31,915 bases of DNA from VRUE01 sp036379955 (GTDB lineage: Bacteria; Actinomycetota; Thermoleophilia; Solirubrobacterales; 70-9): contig DASVFR010000002.1 in the NCBI GenBank assembly GCA_036379955.1, positions 1 through 31,915 of the forward strand, in the 5' to 3' direction. Below are positions 1 through 7,484 of this stretch, one piece after another (within the stretch, counting starts at the first letter, position 1; each line of letters begins with the position of its first letter). The translations under genes were made by a program, and so were the position numbers. The notes beneath the pieces were generated by a model. That model was given only the letters and a program-made list of their open reading frames with translations, ran no database searches and had not been told where the DNA came from.

Positions 1-35
1 CGTGCCTATATGTCACGTTTGCGGCCCGTCGGCCG

Positions 36-3000
36 TCAGTTGCGGGCGGTGGCGAGCGCCTCGCGCTCCTCTTCGATCGTCAGCAGGGTCATCGGAGCGT
101 CGGTGTCGCGCGCGACCGCGGCCGCCTCGTCGAAGGCCTGCGCCACGGCTGCGGCATCGGCCCCCGTTGCGGCGCGCGCTTGTGCCAGGCTCAGCAGGGC
201 CAGGGGCAGCGCCCAGAGCATGCCGTGCTCGCGGGCGAACTCGACCGCTCCGCTCGCCACTTCGACCGCCTCCTCGCCGCGGCCGAGCCGCGCCAGGGCC
301 CGGGCTCGCACCGAGCCGCGCCAGGCCTCCATCTCGCCGCCGTTGCCCATCGCTCCGCGGTAGAGCCGCTCGGCCGCCTCCATCGACTCGACCGCGCCGG
401 CGTTGTCCTCGGCGACGAGCTGGACCGCGCCGAGGTTGGCGAGCGCGATCGTGCGCGAGAAGACGTCGCCGAGCCTCTCGGTCTCCTCGCAGTTGCGCCG
501 CGCCAGGCCGAGCGCCGCCTCGGTGTCGCCGCGCATCGCCAGCATCAGCGAGACGTTGCCGCGCGTCCAGCTCACCATCTCCGGGTCGCCGTCCTCCTCG
601 GCGATCCGGGCGGCCCGCTCGAACAGCTCCTCCGCCTCATCCAGCTGGCCGCGCTCGCGGCGGATCATGCCCCTGCCCATCGTCGCCCAGGCGATCGGGC
701 TGCCGATCACGATCCCGGCGCCCAGCGTGCGGTCTCCGTCGGCCAGCTCCAGGATCAGGTCGAGCTCGCCCTCGAAGCGGTCGAAGTCGCCGGTTGCGAG
801 GTAGGCGTAGGAGCACGCCGTCCGGATCGCCACGCGCAGGCTCGGGTCGCCCGATTCGTCGGCGAGTCGATTGGCGTCCTCGGCCGCGGCCAGCCACTCC
901 GGCGCCGTCAGGGTGAGGCCCGGCCGCGCCGAGGTCGCCAGCCGCAGCATCGCCAGCGAGTGCAGGTCTCCGGTTCGCGTCGCGATCGCCTCCGCCTCGG
1001 CGGCGAGCCTCGCTTCCTCCTCGTCGCTCATCCCCAGCCGCCAGGCGTACTGCAGCTGCAGCAGGCGCGAGGAGACGGCCAGGGCGGCGATCTCGCCGTC
1101 GCACCCCTCGCCGTCGCCTTCCTCGCCCAGCTCGTCGGCGAGCTCCATCACCTTGCGCCAGAGCCGCTGCGCGTCGCGCGGTTCGCCGCTGCCGGCCCAG
1201 TAGGCGGCGCGCGCCGCCCAGCGGGCGGCCTCGAGCTTCTCGCCGCCCTGCTCCATGTGGTGCGCGAGCAGCGCCGCGAGCTCGTCGAGCCGCTCCGGCT
1301 CGAGCTCGATCGTCGCCTCCGCCACCGCCCGGTGCGTAGCGACACGCTGCTCGGCGAGCTGCGTCCCGTAGGCGACCTCCTGAGTCAGCGGGTGGCGGAA
1401 GGCGAGCACCCGCTGCGGGTACAGCTCGGCCTCGTAGAGGAAGCCGCCGTCGATCAGCTCGGCCAAGGCGGCTTCGAGCTCCTCGTCGCCCAGCCCCGCG
1501 GCCAGGCCCAGGGCCGCCGCTCCGAACTCCTTTCCGACCACCGAGGCGACCTGCAGCAGCCGCTTCGCATCGGGGTCGAGGCGGTCGATTCGGGCGGCGA
1601 GCACCGCCTGCACCGTGGCCGGCACGCCCGCCTCCTCGACCGGCCGCACCAGCCGGTAGGCGCTGCGTTCGCCCTCGAAGTGGCCGGCTTCGACCAGCTC
1701 GCGCACGATCTCCTCGACGAAGAAGGGATTGCCCTGGGTCCGCTCGTGGATCGGCCCCTCGAGGCCGTCGAGCGAGGGGTCCTCGCCGGCGAGGTCGCGC
1801 AGCAGCTCGCGCGTGTCGCCGACCTCCAGCGGCTGCAGCTCGATCTGCTCGTAGAGCGGCGCGTCCTCCCAGGGGAGCTCGTATTCCGGCCGGAAGTTGA
1901 CCGTCGCCAGCGTTTTCGTTCCCGCCAGGGCGCCGACCATCTCGGCCAGCATCGCGGCGCTGCTCTCGTCGATCCAGTGCAGGTCCTCGACCACGAGGAC
2001 GACGGTGTGGCGCCGCCCGGGCGCGTTGATCAGGTGGCAGACGATCCGGCTCAGAGCGCGCTGGCGGGCCTCCGGGCTCATCTGGGCGACCGGGCGGTCG
2101 GGGTCGGGAACGCCGAGGAAGTCGAAGAGCAGCGGCAGCTCTTCGGCGAAGGCGGGATCGAGCAGCAGCGCACGGCCGGCGACTTTCTCGCGCACGAGCC
2201 GCTCCGGCTCGCGCTCGCCGATGCCGAAGTAGGCGCGCAGCATCTGCAGCACGGGGAGTAGGGGTATCGAGCGGCCGTGGGCCTGAGCCTGCGCCTCGAA
2301 GACCTCGATTCCCTGGGACCGGGCGCGCTCGGCGAACTCATGGCTGAGCCGGCTCTTGCCGACTCCGGCTTCGGCGACGATGCCGATCGCCGCCCCCGCG
2401 CCGGCCTCGGCCCGCGCTAGGGCGGCCTCGAGCTGCCCCATCTCACGATCCCGGCCGACGAAGCGCGAGAAGCCGCGCTCGCGGGAGAGGTCGAGGCGCG
2501 AGCGCGCCGCGCCGACGCCCTCCAGCTCGTAGACGCGCACGGGGCGACTGGCCCCCTTGATCCCGAACTCCCCCAGGTCCTCGAGCGCCAGGAAACCGCG
2601 CGCCAGAGCCGCCGTGCCCTCGGTCAGGTAGGCCTTGCCGGGCTCGGCCAGTGCCTCCATTCGCTGCGCCAGGCCGACCGTATGGCCGATTGCCGTGTAC
2701 TCGCCTCCGCCACCCGCGCCGATTGCCCCGGCGACGACCTCGCCCGAGTCGAGCCCAATCCGCACCGAGAAGTTGAGCCCCGGCCCGCGCCGCAGCTCGG
2801 CCGCGTACCCAGCGACGTCGTCGAGCATCCGCAGCGCCGCGTAACAGGCGCGCCGCGCGTGGTCCTCGTGCGCGACCGGGGCCCCGAACACCGCCATGAT
2901 CCCGTCGCCGGTGAACTTGTCCACCGTCCCCTCGAAGCGCTCGACGGCGGCGGCGAGGATCGCGAAGAAGCGCTGCATCACCTTGCGCCACTCCTCCGGG

Positions 3001-3095
3001 TCCTGCTCCTCGGCCAGGTCCATCGAGCCGCTCACGTCGGCGAACAGGACCGTTACCTGCTTGCGCTCGCCGTCGTCCGTCCCGATCCGGGCCAC
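36..3095 (-). CDS. Adenylate/guanylate cyclase with AAA-type ATPase and TPR region
   Basis: A multidomain signalling protein of about 1019 aa. Residues 10-180 are a class III nucleotidyl cyclase domain. It has FADVSGS (metal Asp20) and KFTGDG (metal Asp64); the Lys60 position is typical of adenylate rather than guanylate cyclases. An ATPase domain follows with Walker A AEAGVGKS (Lys247) and a Walker B-like VVLVVEDLHWID. The C-terminal half is rich in alanine and glutamate helices and looks like TPR repeats. Family members are cytosolic and have the LuxR/MalT-like STAND layout; the signal sensed here is unknown. I chose GTG at 3095 because the protein then begins just before the cyclase fold and TAATCT lies 8 nt upstream. 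An in-frame GTG at 3116 is the alternative. It is divergent from the nitrilase gene, so the TetR operator at 3135-3150 could also affect it. Confidence 0.85.
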   Translation of the reverse strand: MARIGTDDGERKQVTVLFADVSGSMDLAEEQDPEEWRKVMQRFFAILAAAVERFEGTVDKFTGDGIMAVFGAPVAHEDHARRACYAALRMLDDVAGYAAELRRGPGLNFSVRIGLDSGEVVAGAIGAGGGGEYTAIGHTVGLAQRMEALAEPGKAYLTEGTAALARGFLALEDLGEFGIKGASRPVRVYELEGVGAARSRLDLSRERGFSRFVGRDREMGQLEAALARAEAGAGAAIGIVAEAGVGKSRLSHEFAERARSQGIEVFEAQAQAHGRSIPLLPVLQMLRAYFGIGEREPERLVREKVAGRALLLDPAFAEELPLLFDFLGVPDPDRPVAQMSPEARQRALSRIVCHLINAPGRRHTVVLVVEDLHWIDESSAAMLAEMVGALAGTKTLATVNFRPEYELPWEDAPLYEQIELQPLEVGDTRELLRDLAGEDPSLDGLEGPIHERTQGNPFFVEEIVRELVEAGHFEGERSAYRLVRPVEEAGVPATVQAVLAARIDRLDPDAKRLLQVASVVGKEFGAAALGLAAGLGDEELEAALAELIDGGFLYEAELYPQRVLAFRHPLTQEVAYGTQLAEQRVATHRAVAEATIELEPERLDELAALLAHHMEQGGEKLEAARWAARAAYWAGSGEPRDAQRLWRKVMELADELGEEGDGEGCDGEIAALAVSSRLLQLQYAWRLGMSDEEEARLAAEAEAIATRTGDLHSLAMLRLATSARPGLTLTAPEWLAAAEDANRLADESGDPSLRVAIRTACSYAYLATGDFDRFEGELDLILELADGDRTLGAGIVIGSPIAWATMGRGMIRRERGQLDEAEELFERAARIAEEDGDPEMVSWTRGNVSLMLAMRGDTEAALGLARRNCEETERLGDVFSRTIALANLGAVQLVAEDNAGAVESMEAAERLYRGAMGNGGEMEAWRGSVRARALARLGRGEEAVEVASGAVEFAREHGMLWALPLALLSLAQARAATGADAAAVAQAFDEAAAVARDTDAPMTLLTIEEEREALATARN

Positions 3096-3134
3096 GGTCG
3101 AGAAGATTACGCCCACCTATACTGGCGAGACCGA

Positions 3135-3150
3135 TTGACTGGTCAGTCAA
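3135..3150. promoter_or_regulatory. Palindromic TetR-type operator upstream of nitrilase-tetR
   Basis: TTGACT-GGTC-AGTCAA has perfect 6-bp arms and a 4-bp centre. It lies between a TATACT hexamer (3118-3123, a possible -10 for the + strand) and the ribosome binding site GGAGAAAGGG (3152-3161) of the nitrilase gene. This is a natural position for a repressor to block transcription. A near-identical site, TTGGCT-GGTC-AGCCAA, precedes the aldehyde dehydrogenase at 20429-20444. Binding by the TetR protein encoded two genes downstream is inferred. Confidence 0.75.
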
Positions 3151-3166
3151 CGGAGAAAGGGAAAGA

Positions 3167-3997
3167 TTGCGCGCAGCGGTCGTACAGCTCAACTCGAACG
3201 GGGAGAAGGACCGTAATCTGGCCGCCGCGGAGCGTCTGGTGCGGGCGGCGGCCGCCGACGGCGCCGAGCTGGTCGCCCTGCCGGAGAAGTGGAACCTGCT
3301 GGCCGAGGGAGAGGAGCTGCTCGCCGGTGCCGAGCCGCTCGACGGGCCGAGCCTTACCGCGGCGCGCGGCTGGGCGCGCGAGCTCGACATCCACCTGCTT
3401 GCCGGCAGCATCTGCGAGACGGGACACGCCGGTCGGGCTTTCAACACCTCGGTTCTGATCGCTCCCGACGGCGACGACCTCGGCGCCTACCGCAAGATCC
3501 ACATGTTCGACGTCGACGTCGGCGGCGTCTCCTACCGCGAGTCCGAGCACGAGGAGCCCGGCGATGAGATCGTCACCGCGACCGTCGGTGACTTCACCCT
3601 CGGCCTCAGCGTCTGTTACGACCTGCGCTTTCCGGAGCTTTACCGGATCCTTGCCCTGCGCGGCGCCCGCATCGTCACCATCCCCTCGGCTTTCACCGCG
3701 GTCACCGGGCGCGACCATTGGGAGGTGCTGCTGCGCGCGCGCGCGATCGAGGACCAGGTCTTCGTCCTCGCGCCCAACCAGATCGGCGAGGCGCCGCCGC
3801 ACTTCAGCTCCTACGGTCACTCGACGATCGTCGACCCGTGGGGCGCGATGCTCGCCACCGTTGCCGAGGGGGAGGGCTTCGCCGCCGCCGACCTCGACCT
3901 CGGCGCGCAGGAGCGCGTGCGCGAGCAGCTTCCCTCCCTTGCCAACCGCCGGCCGCGCACCTACGCCTGGCCGCAGCTGGCGGAGGTGCGTGCCTGA
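3167..3997 (+). CDS. Carbon-nitrogen hydrolase (nitrilase superfamily, Nit1/Nit2-like amidase)
   Basis: 276 aa, the usual length for single-domain nitrilase-fold amidases. The Glu-Lys-Cys catalytic triad is visible: Glu40 in ALPEKW, Lys110 in YRKIHMFD and Cys150 in SVCYDLRFPE. The CYDLRFPE segment resembles the Nit branch, which hydrolyses omega-amides such as alpha-ketoglutaramate or deaminated glutathione. The true substrate cannot be read from sequence. The TTG start at 3167 is fixed by a strong ribosome binding site at 3152-3161. The stop overlaps the next ATG by one base (TGATG), so it is translationally coupled to the TetR gene. The operator just upstream suggests repression by that TetR. 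Confidence 0.9.
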   Translation: MRAAVVQLNSNGEKDRNLAAAERLVRAAAADGAELVALPEKWNLLAEGEELLAGAEPLDGPSLTAARGWARELDIHLLAGSICETGHAGRAFNTSVLIAPDGDDLGAYRKIHMFDVDVGGVSYRESEHEEPGDEIVTATVGDFTLGLSVCYDLRFPELYRILALRGARIVTIPSAFTAVTGRDHWEVLLRARAIEDQVFVLAPNQIGEAPPHFSSYGHSTIVDPWGAMLATVAEGEGFAAADLDLGAQERVREQLPSLANRRPRTYAWPQLAEVRA

Positions 3998-4602
3998 TGG
4001 CCCAGGCTCCCGCCCCGCCGGTCGACAAGCGCCGCCAGATCCTCGACGCGGCGATCCGCGTCTTCGCCCGCCAGGGCTTTCACTCGACCCGGGTCTCCGA
4101 CATCGCCGATGAAGCCGGCGTCGCCTACGGGCTCGTCTACCACTACTTCAAGTCGAAGGACGAGGTGCTGAACGAGCTCTTCACCGAGCGCTGGTCGCTG
4201 CTCCTCGCCGCGATCGAGGAGGCCGACGGCGGGGGCGATTCGCCGCGCGTCAAGCTCGAGGCCGTTGCCGGCTTCATCGTCGATTCCTACCGCCACGACC
4301 CGGAGCTGATGAAGGTGATCATCGTCGAGGTGACCCGCGCCGCCAACTCCTTCGGCCGCACCCACCTGCCGGAGATCCGCCGTGCCTACGACTCGATCGC
4401 GAAGATCGTCGCCGAGGGGCAGGAGTCGGGCGAGTTCCGTCGCGACGTCGACCCCAACTTCGCCTCGATGTCCTTCTACGGCGCGATCGAGCAGCTGCTC
4501 TCCGGCTGGATCTTCGAGTTGATCCCGGCGTCGGACGCCGACTTCGAACGGGCAAAGTCCCTTGTCGTGGCGACGATCTGCGACGGGCTCGAGCCGCGAT
4601 AG
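3997..4602 (+). CDS. TetR/AcrR-family transcriptional repressor
   Basis: 201 aa, typical TetR length. Residues 8-60 form the N-terminal helix-turn-helix: RQILDAAIRVFARQGF, then ISDIADEAGV-like and LVYHYFKSKDEVL segments are recognisable. The rest is an all-helical ligand domain. DNA-binding and first-core helices resemble regulators of fatty-acid or acyl-CoA metabolism, but the ligand is not known. The ATG overlaps the nitrilase stop by one base, so the two are co-transcribed. Two matching palindromes (3135-3150, and 20429-20444 before the aldehyde dehydrogenase) suggest that it controls its own operon and the dehydrogenase. Confidence 0.9.
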   Translation: MAQAPAPPVDKRRQILDAAIRVFARQGFHSTRVSDIADEAGVAYGLVYHYFKSKDEVLNELFTERWSLLLAAIEEADGGGDSPRVKLEAVAGFIVDSYRHDPELMKVIIVEVTRAANSFGRTHLPEIRRAYDSIAKIVAEGQESGEFRRDVDPNFASMSFYGAIEQLLSGWIFELIPASDADFERAKSLVVATICDGLEPR

Positions 4603-4623
4603 GTAAGGTCGCGTCATTACGGG

Positions 4624-4629
4624 TAGGGT
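4624..4629 (+). promoter_or_regulatory. Likely -10 element of a leaderless transcript
   Basis: TAGGGT ends 6 nt before the ATG at 4636. There is no clear ribosome binding site in between, which fits transcription starting at or next to the start codon. Confidence 0.4.
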
Positions 4630-4635
4630 CGGAAC

Positions 4636-4773
4636 ATGACTGAAAACGAGATCGTCAAGCGACTGGTTTGGAGCGGCCTGCTCGCCGGATTCGGCGCCCT
4701 CGCCAGCATTGCCGCCAGCCGCGCCGCCGGCTTCGCCTTCCGCCGGCTCTTCGAAGAGGACCCGCCGGAGTAG
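4636..4773 (+). CDS. Small membrane protein, 45 aa
   Basis: A short gene that encodes a 45-residue protein. Residues 1-10 are polar, residues 11-33 form one hydrophobic helix (VWSGLLAGFGALASIAAS), and the tail is acidic (FEEDPPE). It resembles the small DUF4235-like proteins that sit beside holin-like and DUF3618 genes in actinobacteria. It is followed after 2 bp by the holin-like gene, whose ribosome binding site overlaps its last codons, so they form one transcription unit. Function is unknown; an envelope role is inferred from the neighbours. Confidence 0.65.
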   Translation: MTENEIVKRLVWSGLLAGFGALASIAASRAAGFAFRRLFEEDPPE

Positions 4774-4775
4774 CG

Positions 4776-5210
4776 GTGGCCGCCTCGCCCGAAACGCCCC
4801 CGTCGCGGGACGAGCGCTCGGTCGGCGACCTCGTCTTCGACGTCGCCGAGAAGAGCTCGACGCTGGTCCGCGAGGAGATCGAGCTGGCCAAGACCGAGAT
4901 CTCCGAAAAGGTGAGCAGCCTGCTGCGCGGCTCGGCGGTAGGGGTCGCCGCCGGGGTCTTCGCCTTCCTGGCGCTGATCCTGGTCATGGAGGGGGTCGCC
5001 TGGCTGCTTGCCGAAGAGGTCTTCGACGGCAATGCCTGGCCCGGCTTCTTCGTCGAGGCGGGGGTCTTCCTCCTGATCGCGGCGGGCGCCGGTTTCGCCG
5101 CCTACCGCGCGGTCCAGGCGGGTTCGCCGCCCGTTCCGGTGCAGGCGATCGAGGAGGCGAAGCTGACCAAGGCGACGCTTGAATCGAGCTCCAAGGCGGG
5201 GGCGGAATGA
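4776..5210 (+). CDS. Phage-holin-superfamily-like (putative Actinobacteriota holin / DUF1469) membrane protein
   Basis: About 144 aa from the GTG at 4776, which has GGAG at 4767-4770. The N-terminal third is an amphipathic helix (RSVGDLVFDVAEKSSTLVREE, then ELAKTEISEKV). Two hydrophobic segments follow, near residues 50-75 and 87-110, and then a short cytosolic tail. This is the layout of the Phage_holin_3_6/YqjE-like family, common in actinobacterial chromosomes and not evidence of a phage. It overlaps the next gene by ATGA. An envelope-stress or membrane-scaffold role is often supposed but not shown. Confidence 0.8.
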   Translation: MAASPETPPSRDERSVGDLVFDVAEKSSTLVREEIELAKTEISEKVSSLLRGSAVGVAAGVFAFLALILVMEGVAWLLAEEVFDGNAWPGFFVEAGVFLLIAAGAGFAAYRAVQAGSPPVPVQAIEEAKLTKATLESSSKAGAE

Positions 5211-5458
5211 GCGCCCAGCCCGAGCCCGCCCGTCCCTCGACGGCCGGTCTGCCCGGTCGTTCGGCGACCGAGATCCGGCGCGACATCGACGTGCAGAGGC
5301 GCGATCTAGGCGTCTCGGTCGAGCTGCTGCGCGGACGTGTCGCCGAGCTCACCGACTGGCGCCGCCAGGTGCAGGAGCACCGCTCGCAGCTGATCGCCGG
5401 CGCAGCGATCGCCGGCTTCGCGATCGGCGGCCTGATGATGCTGCGCCGCCGCCGCTAG
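5207..5458 (+). CDS. DUF3618-family membrane protein
   Basis: 83 aa. Residues 18-50 carry the DUF3618 signature (RSATEIRRDIDVQRRDLG, then LRGRVAELTDWRRQV). One transmembrane helix follows (LIAGAAIAGFAIGGLMML) and the protein ends in a positively charged RRRR tail. The family nearly always sits next to holin-like proteins, as here. The start overlaps the preceding stop by 4 bp (ATGA). Function is unknown. Confidence 0.85.
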   Translation: MSAQPEPARPSTAGLPGRSATEIRRDIDVQRRDLGVSVELLRGRVAELTDWRRQVQEHRSQLIAGAAIAGFAIGGLMMLRRRR

Positions 5459-5466
5459 CAGGCGCC

Positions 5467-5706
5467 ATGGCGGCCGACCTGGATGAGATCAGGGCGATGA
5501 TCGAGTCCGCGCTGCCCGGCGCGAGCGTCGAGGTCGTCGACGAAACCGGCAGCGGAGACCATCTGGCGGCGACGGTCGCCGCGCCGCAGTTCGAGGGCCT
5601 CTCGCGGATCGACCAGCACCGCCTGGTCAAGGCCGCGGTCAGGGAGCGCTTCGAGGACGGGACGATCCACGCGCTCTCGGTGAAGACCGCCAGCCTGGCC
5701 AGCTAA
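5467..5706 (+). CDS. BolA-family protein
   Basis: 79 aa, standard BolA length. It shows the BolA fold sequence: DEIRAMIESALPGASVEVVD, a DHL motif in the beta-turn (GSGDHLAATV) and the helix ISRIDQHRLV-like segment (LSRIDQHRLVKAAVRE) with the conserved His. BolA proteins pair with CGFS glutaredoxins to bind or hand over [2Fe-2S] clusters. The next gene, 3 bp downstream, is exactly such a glutaredoxin. It starts 8 bp after the DUF3618 gene, so it belongs to the same run of genes. Confidence 0.9.
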   Translation: MAADLDEIRAMIESALPGASVEVVDETGSGDHLAATVAAPQFEGLSRIDQHRLVKAAVRERFEDGTIHALSVKTASLAS

Positions 5707-5709
5707 CCT

Positions 5710-6096
5710 GTGTCCGTGGCCGACGCCGAGCTGAAGCAGAAGGTCGAGGAGCTGATCGCCGCCAACCCGGTGCTGCTCTTCATGAAGGGCACGCCGGAGA
5801 TGCCACGCTGCGGTTTCTCGATGCGCGTCGTGCAGGTGCTCGACACGATGGACGTCGAGTACGGCGCCGTCGACGTGCTGCAGGCGCTGCAGCCGCTGCG
5901 CGAAGTCACCGCCGAGATCTCCGACTGGCAGACCTTCCCGCAGCTCTACGTCAACGGCGAGCTGCTTGGCGGCGCCGACATCGTCGAGGAGATGTTCGAC
6001 TCCGGCGAGCTCGCCGAGGCCCTCGGCGTCGAGCAGCCGGACGCGGCTCCCGAAGCGGCGACTCCGGCCCAAGCGCCCCCTCTGCAAATCGAATAG
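5710..6096 (+). CDS. grxD: Monothiol glutaredoxin, CGFS type (Grx4/GrxD-like)
   Basis: 128 aa with a complete Grx4 domain at residues 5-108: KQKVEELIAANPVLLFMKGT, the CGFS active site (PRCGFSMRVV), the TFPQLYVNGELLGGADIV glutathione-binding region, and a proline/alanine-rich tail absent from E. coli GrxD. These proteins coordinate [2Fe-2S] with glutathione or another low-molecular-weight thiol and deliver it to targets. Most actinobacteria lack glutathione, so the thiol used is a question. It is adjacent to BolA (3 bp), the known partner, and convergent with an A-type carrier. The GTG at 5710 or 5716 could be the start; neither has a clear ribosome binding site, which fits coupling with BolA. 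Confidence 0.9.
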   Translation: MSVADAELKQKVEELIAANPVLLFMKGTPEMPRCGFSMRVVQVLDTMDVEYGAVDVLQALQPLREVTAEISDWQTFPQLYVNGELLGGADIVEEMFDSGELAEALGVEQPDAAPEAATPAQAPPLQIE

Positions 6097-6111
6097 CCAG
6101 CCGCCGGCTGG
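6097..6111 (+). terminator. Short hairpin after the glutaredoxin gene
   Basis: CCAGCC-GCC-GGCTGG is a perfect 6-bp stem with a 3-nt loop, directly after the stop codon. No T tract follows. It lies between convergent genes, so it may end the + strand transcript; support is the stem only. Confidence 0.35.
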
Positions 6112-6184
6112 GCAAGCAGATCGAGGACGCAGGGAGCGCGGCGTGCTCTGCACGCAAGCGACCGAGGACGCGGAGATGCGCCGC

Positions 6185-6565
6185 TCAGACGGTGGCTGGG
6201 GCGTCGTCCTTGACCTGGAAGGACGATCCGCAGCCGCAGGCCGCTACCACGTTGGGGTTGTTGACCTGGAAGCCCGCGCCTTGCAGGCCTTCCACGTAGT
6301 CGACCTCGGAGCCGAAGACGAACTGCATGCTGACCTTGTCGACGAGCACCGAGACATCGCCGACCTCGAAGACGTGGTCGTCCTCCTTGGCGCGGTCGAA
6401 GGCGAGCGCGTACTGAAAGCCCGAGCAGCCGCCGCCGCGCACGGCGACCCGCAGTGCCTGACCCTTGGACTCCTCTTGGGAGCCGAGTAGCTCGGCGATC
6501 TTGCCCGCCGCCTTCTCGGTCAACGAGATGGCCGCCTGCGGAGTATCGGTCTGGGTCTCTGCCAC
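6185..6565 (-). CDS. erpA: A-type iron-sulfur carrier (ErpA/IscA/HesB family)
   Basis: 126 aa from the GTG at 6565. The three cluster-ligand cysteines are present in GGGCSGFQY and ACGCGSSF. The family carries Fe-S clusters from scaffold to apo-enzymes in the cytosol. A longer reading frame exists upstream to 6646 but would add residues unlike the family. The shorter start is supported by TACACT 7 nt upstream with no ribosome binding site, suggesting a leaderless mRNA. It faces BolA-Grx4 convergently and is divergent from degV; the clustering suggests a joint role in Fe-S delivery. The FprA-type reductase and HemQ lie nearby. Confidence 0.9.
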   Translation of the reverse strand: MAETQTDTPQAAISLTEKAAGKIAELLGSQEESKGQALRVAVRGGGCSGFQYALAFDRAKEDDHVFEVGDVSVLVDKVSMQFVFGSEVDYVEGLQGAGFQVNNPNVVAACGCGSSFQVKDDAPATV

Positions 6566-6572
6566 TTCAGAA

Positions 6573-6578
6573 AGTGTA
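6573..6578 (-). promoter_or_regulatory. -10 element for the erpA-like gene, leaderless
   Basis: TACACT on the minus strand ends 7 nt before the GTG at 6565. The same hexamer occurs at 29381-29386 (-) and 26593-26598 (+), again 6-8 nt from start codons. Confidence 0.5.
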
Positions 6579-6608
6579 GCGAGCGGCTTGATGGGAGAAT
6601 CTCGGGCC

Positions 6609-7484
6609 GTGAGCCCCACGCCGACCACCGCCGTCGTCTGCGACACGACGGCCTACCTGCCGGACGACCTCATTGCCTCCTCCGGGATCGAGCGGATCAG
6701 CCTCTACGTCGCGGTCAACGGCGAGATGGAGCCCGAGCTCGAGATCTCCGACTACGCCGCCTTCTACGAGCGCCTGCGCGGCTCCGAGGGAGGGGCGACC
6801 ACCTCGCAACCCTCGATCGGTGACTTCCTCGCCGTCTACGAGCCGCTGCTCGCCGCCGGTCGCGAGGTCGTCTCGATCCACATCTCCTCCGGAATCTCCG
6901 GCACCTTCGAGGCCGCCGGCCAGGCGCGCGAGCGGCTGATCGCCGAGGGCAAGGGTGGGGAGCGAATCCACCTCTACGACTCGCGCTCTGCCTGCGGCGG
7001 GATGGGCTACTCGGTGCTGGCGGCCGCCGCCGCTGCGAAAGCCGGGGGAGACCCCGAGGCCTGCCTCGCCCGCGCCCGCCGCGCCCGCGAGGAGCTGAAG
7101 ATGTGGTTCGCGATCGACACGCTCGAGTACTTGCGCCGCGGTGGCCGCATCGGCGGCGCCCGGGCCTGGATCGGCTCGGCGCTGAAGATTAAGCCGATCC
7201 TCACCCTGGAGGAGGAGATCGCCCCGATCGAGCGCGTCCGCACCCGCGCCCGCTCGATCGAGCGCCTGCGCGAATACGCCCGCCAGCGCCACGAGTCGGG
7301 CCTCGACGCCTGGGTCGTCCAGCACATCCAGGACCCGGAGACGGCCAATGCCCTCGCCGTCGACTGTCGCGAGATCTTCGGCTGCGAGCCGGTCTACATC
7401 TCCGAGATCGGCCCCGTCATCGGCGCCCACGTCGGCCCCGGCCTGATCGGCGTCGGCAGCGTCTCGAAGGAAGTTCTCGCTTAG
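6609..7484 (+). CDS. DegV-family fatty-acid-binding protein
   Basis: 291 aa. DegV (FakB) proteins bind a fatty acid and present it to the kinase FakA. The sequence shows VVCDTTAYLPDDL at the N-terminus, TTSQPS near residue 75, SSGISGTFEAA, the domain linker YDSRSACGGMGY and the RRGGRIGG motif. These are the usual DegV landmarks, including the lipid head-group Ser/Thr positions. GTG at 6609 is preceded at suitable spacing by GGGAGAA; ATG at 6591 in the same frame is possible. No FakA kinase is seen here. The stop overlaps the convergent reductase gene by 4 bp. Confidence 0.9.
   Translation: MSPTPTTAVVCDTTAYLPDDLIASSGIERISLYVAVNGEMEPELEISDYAAFYERLRGSEGGATTSQPSIGDFLAVYEPLLAAGREVVSIHISSGISGTFEAAGQARERLIAEGKGGERIHLYDSRSACGGMGYSVLAAAAAAKAGGDPEACLARARRAREELKMWFAIDTLEYLRRGGRIGGARAWIGSALKIKPILTLEEEIAPIERVRTRARSIERLREYARQRHESGLDAWVVQHIQDPETANALAVDCREIFGCEPVYISEIGPVIGAHVGPGLIGVGSVSKEVLA

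Noticed and set aside
180..2261. A + strand reading frame of about 690 codons opposite the cyclase gene
   Set aside because: Low-complexity, Arg/Gln/Leu-rich, no ribosome binding site and no domain.
4776..5210. Prophage lysis gene
   Set aside because: The holin-like family here is a common chromosomal actinobacterial membrane protein and no phage genes are around it.
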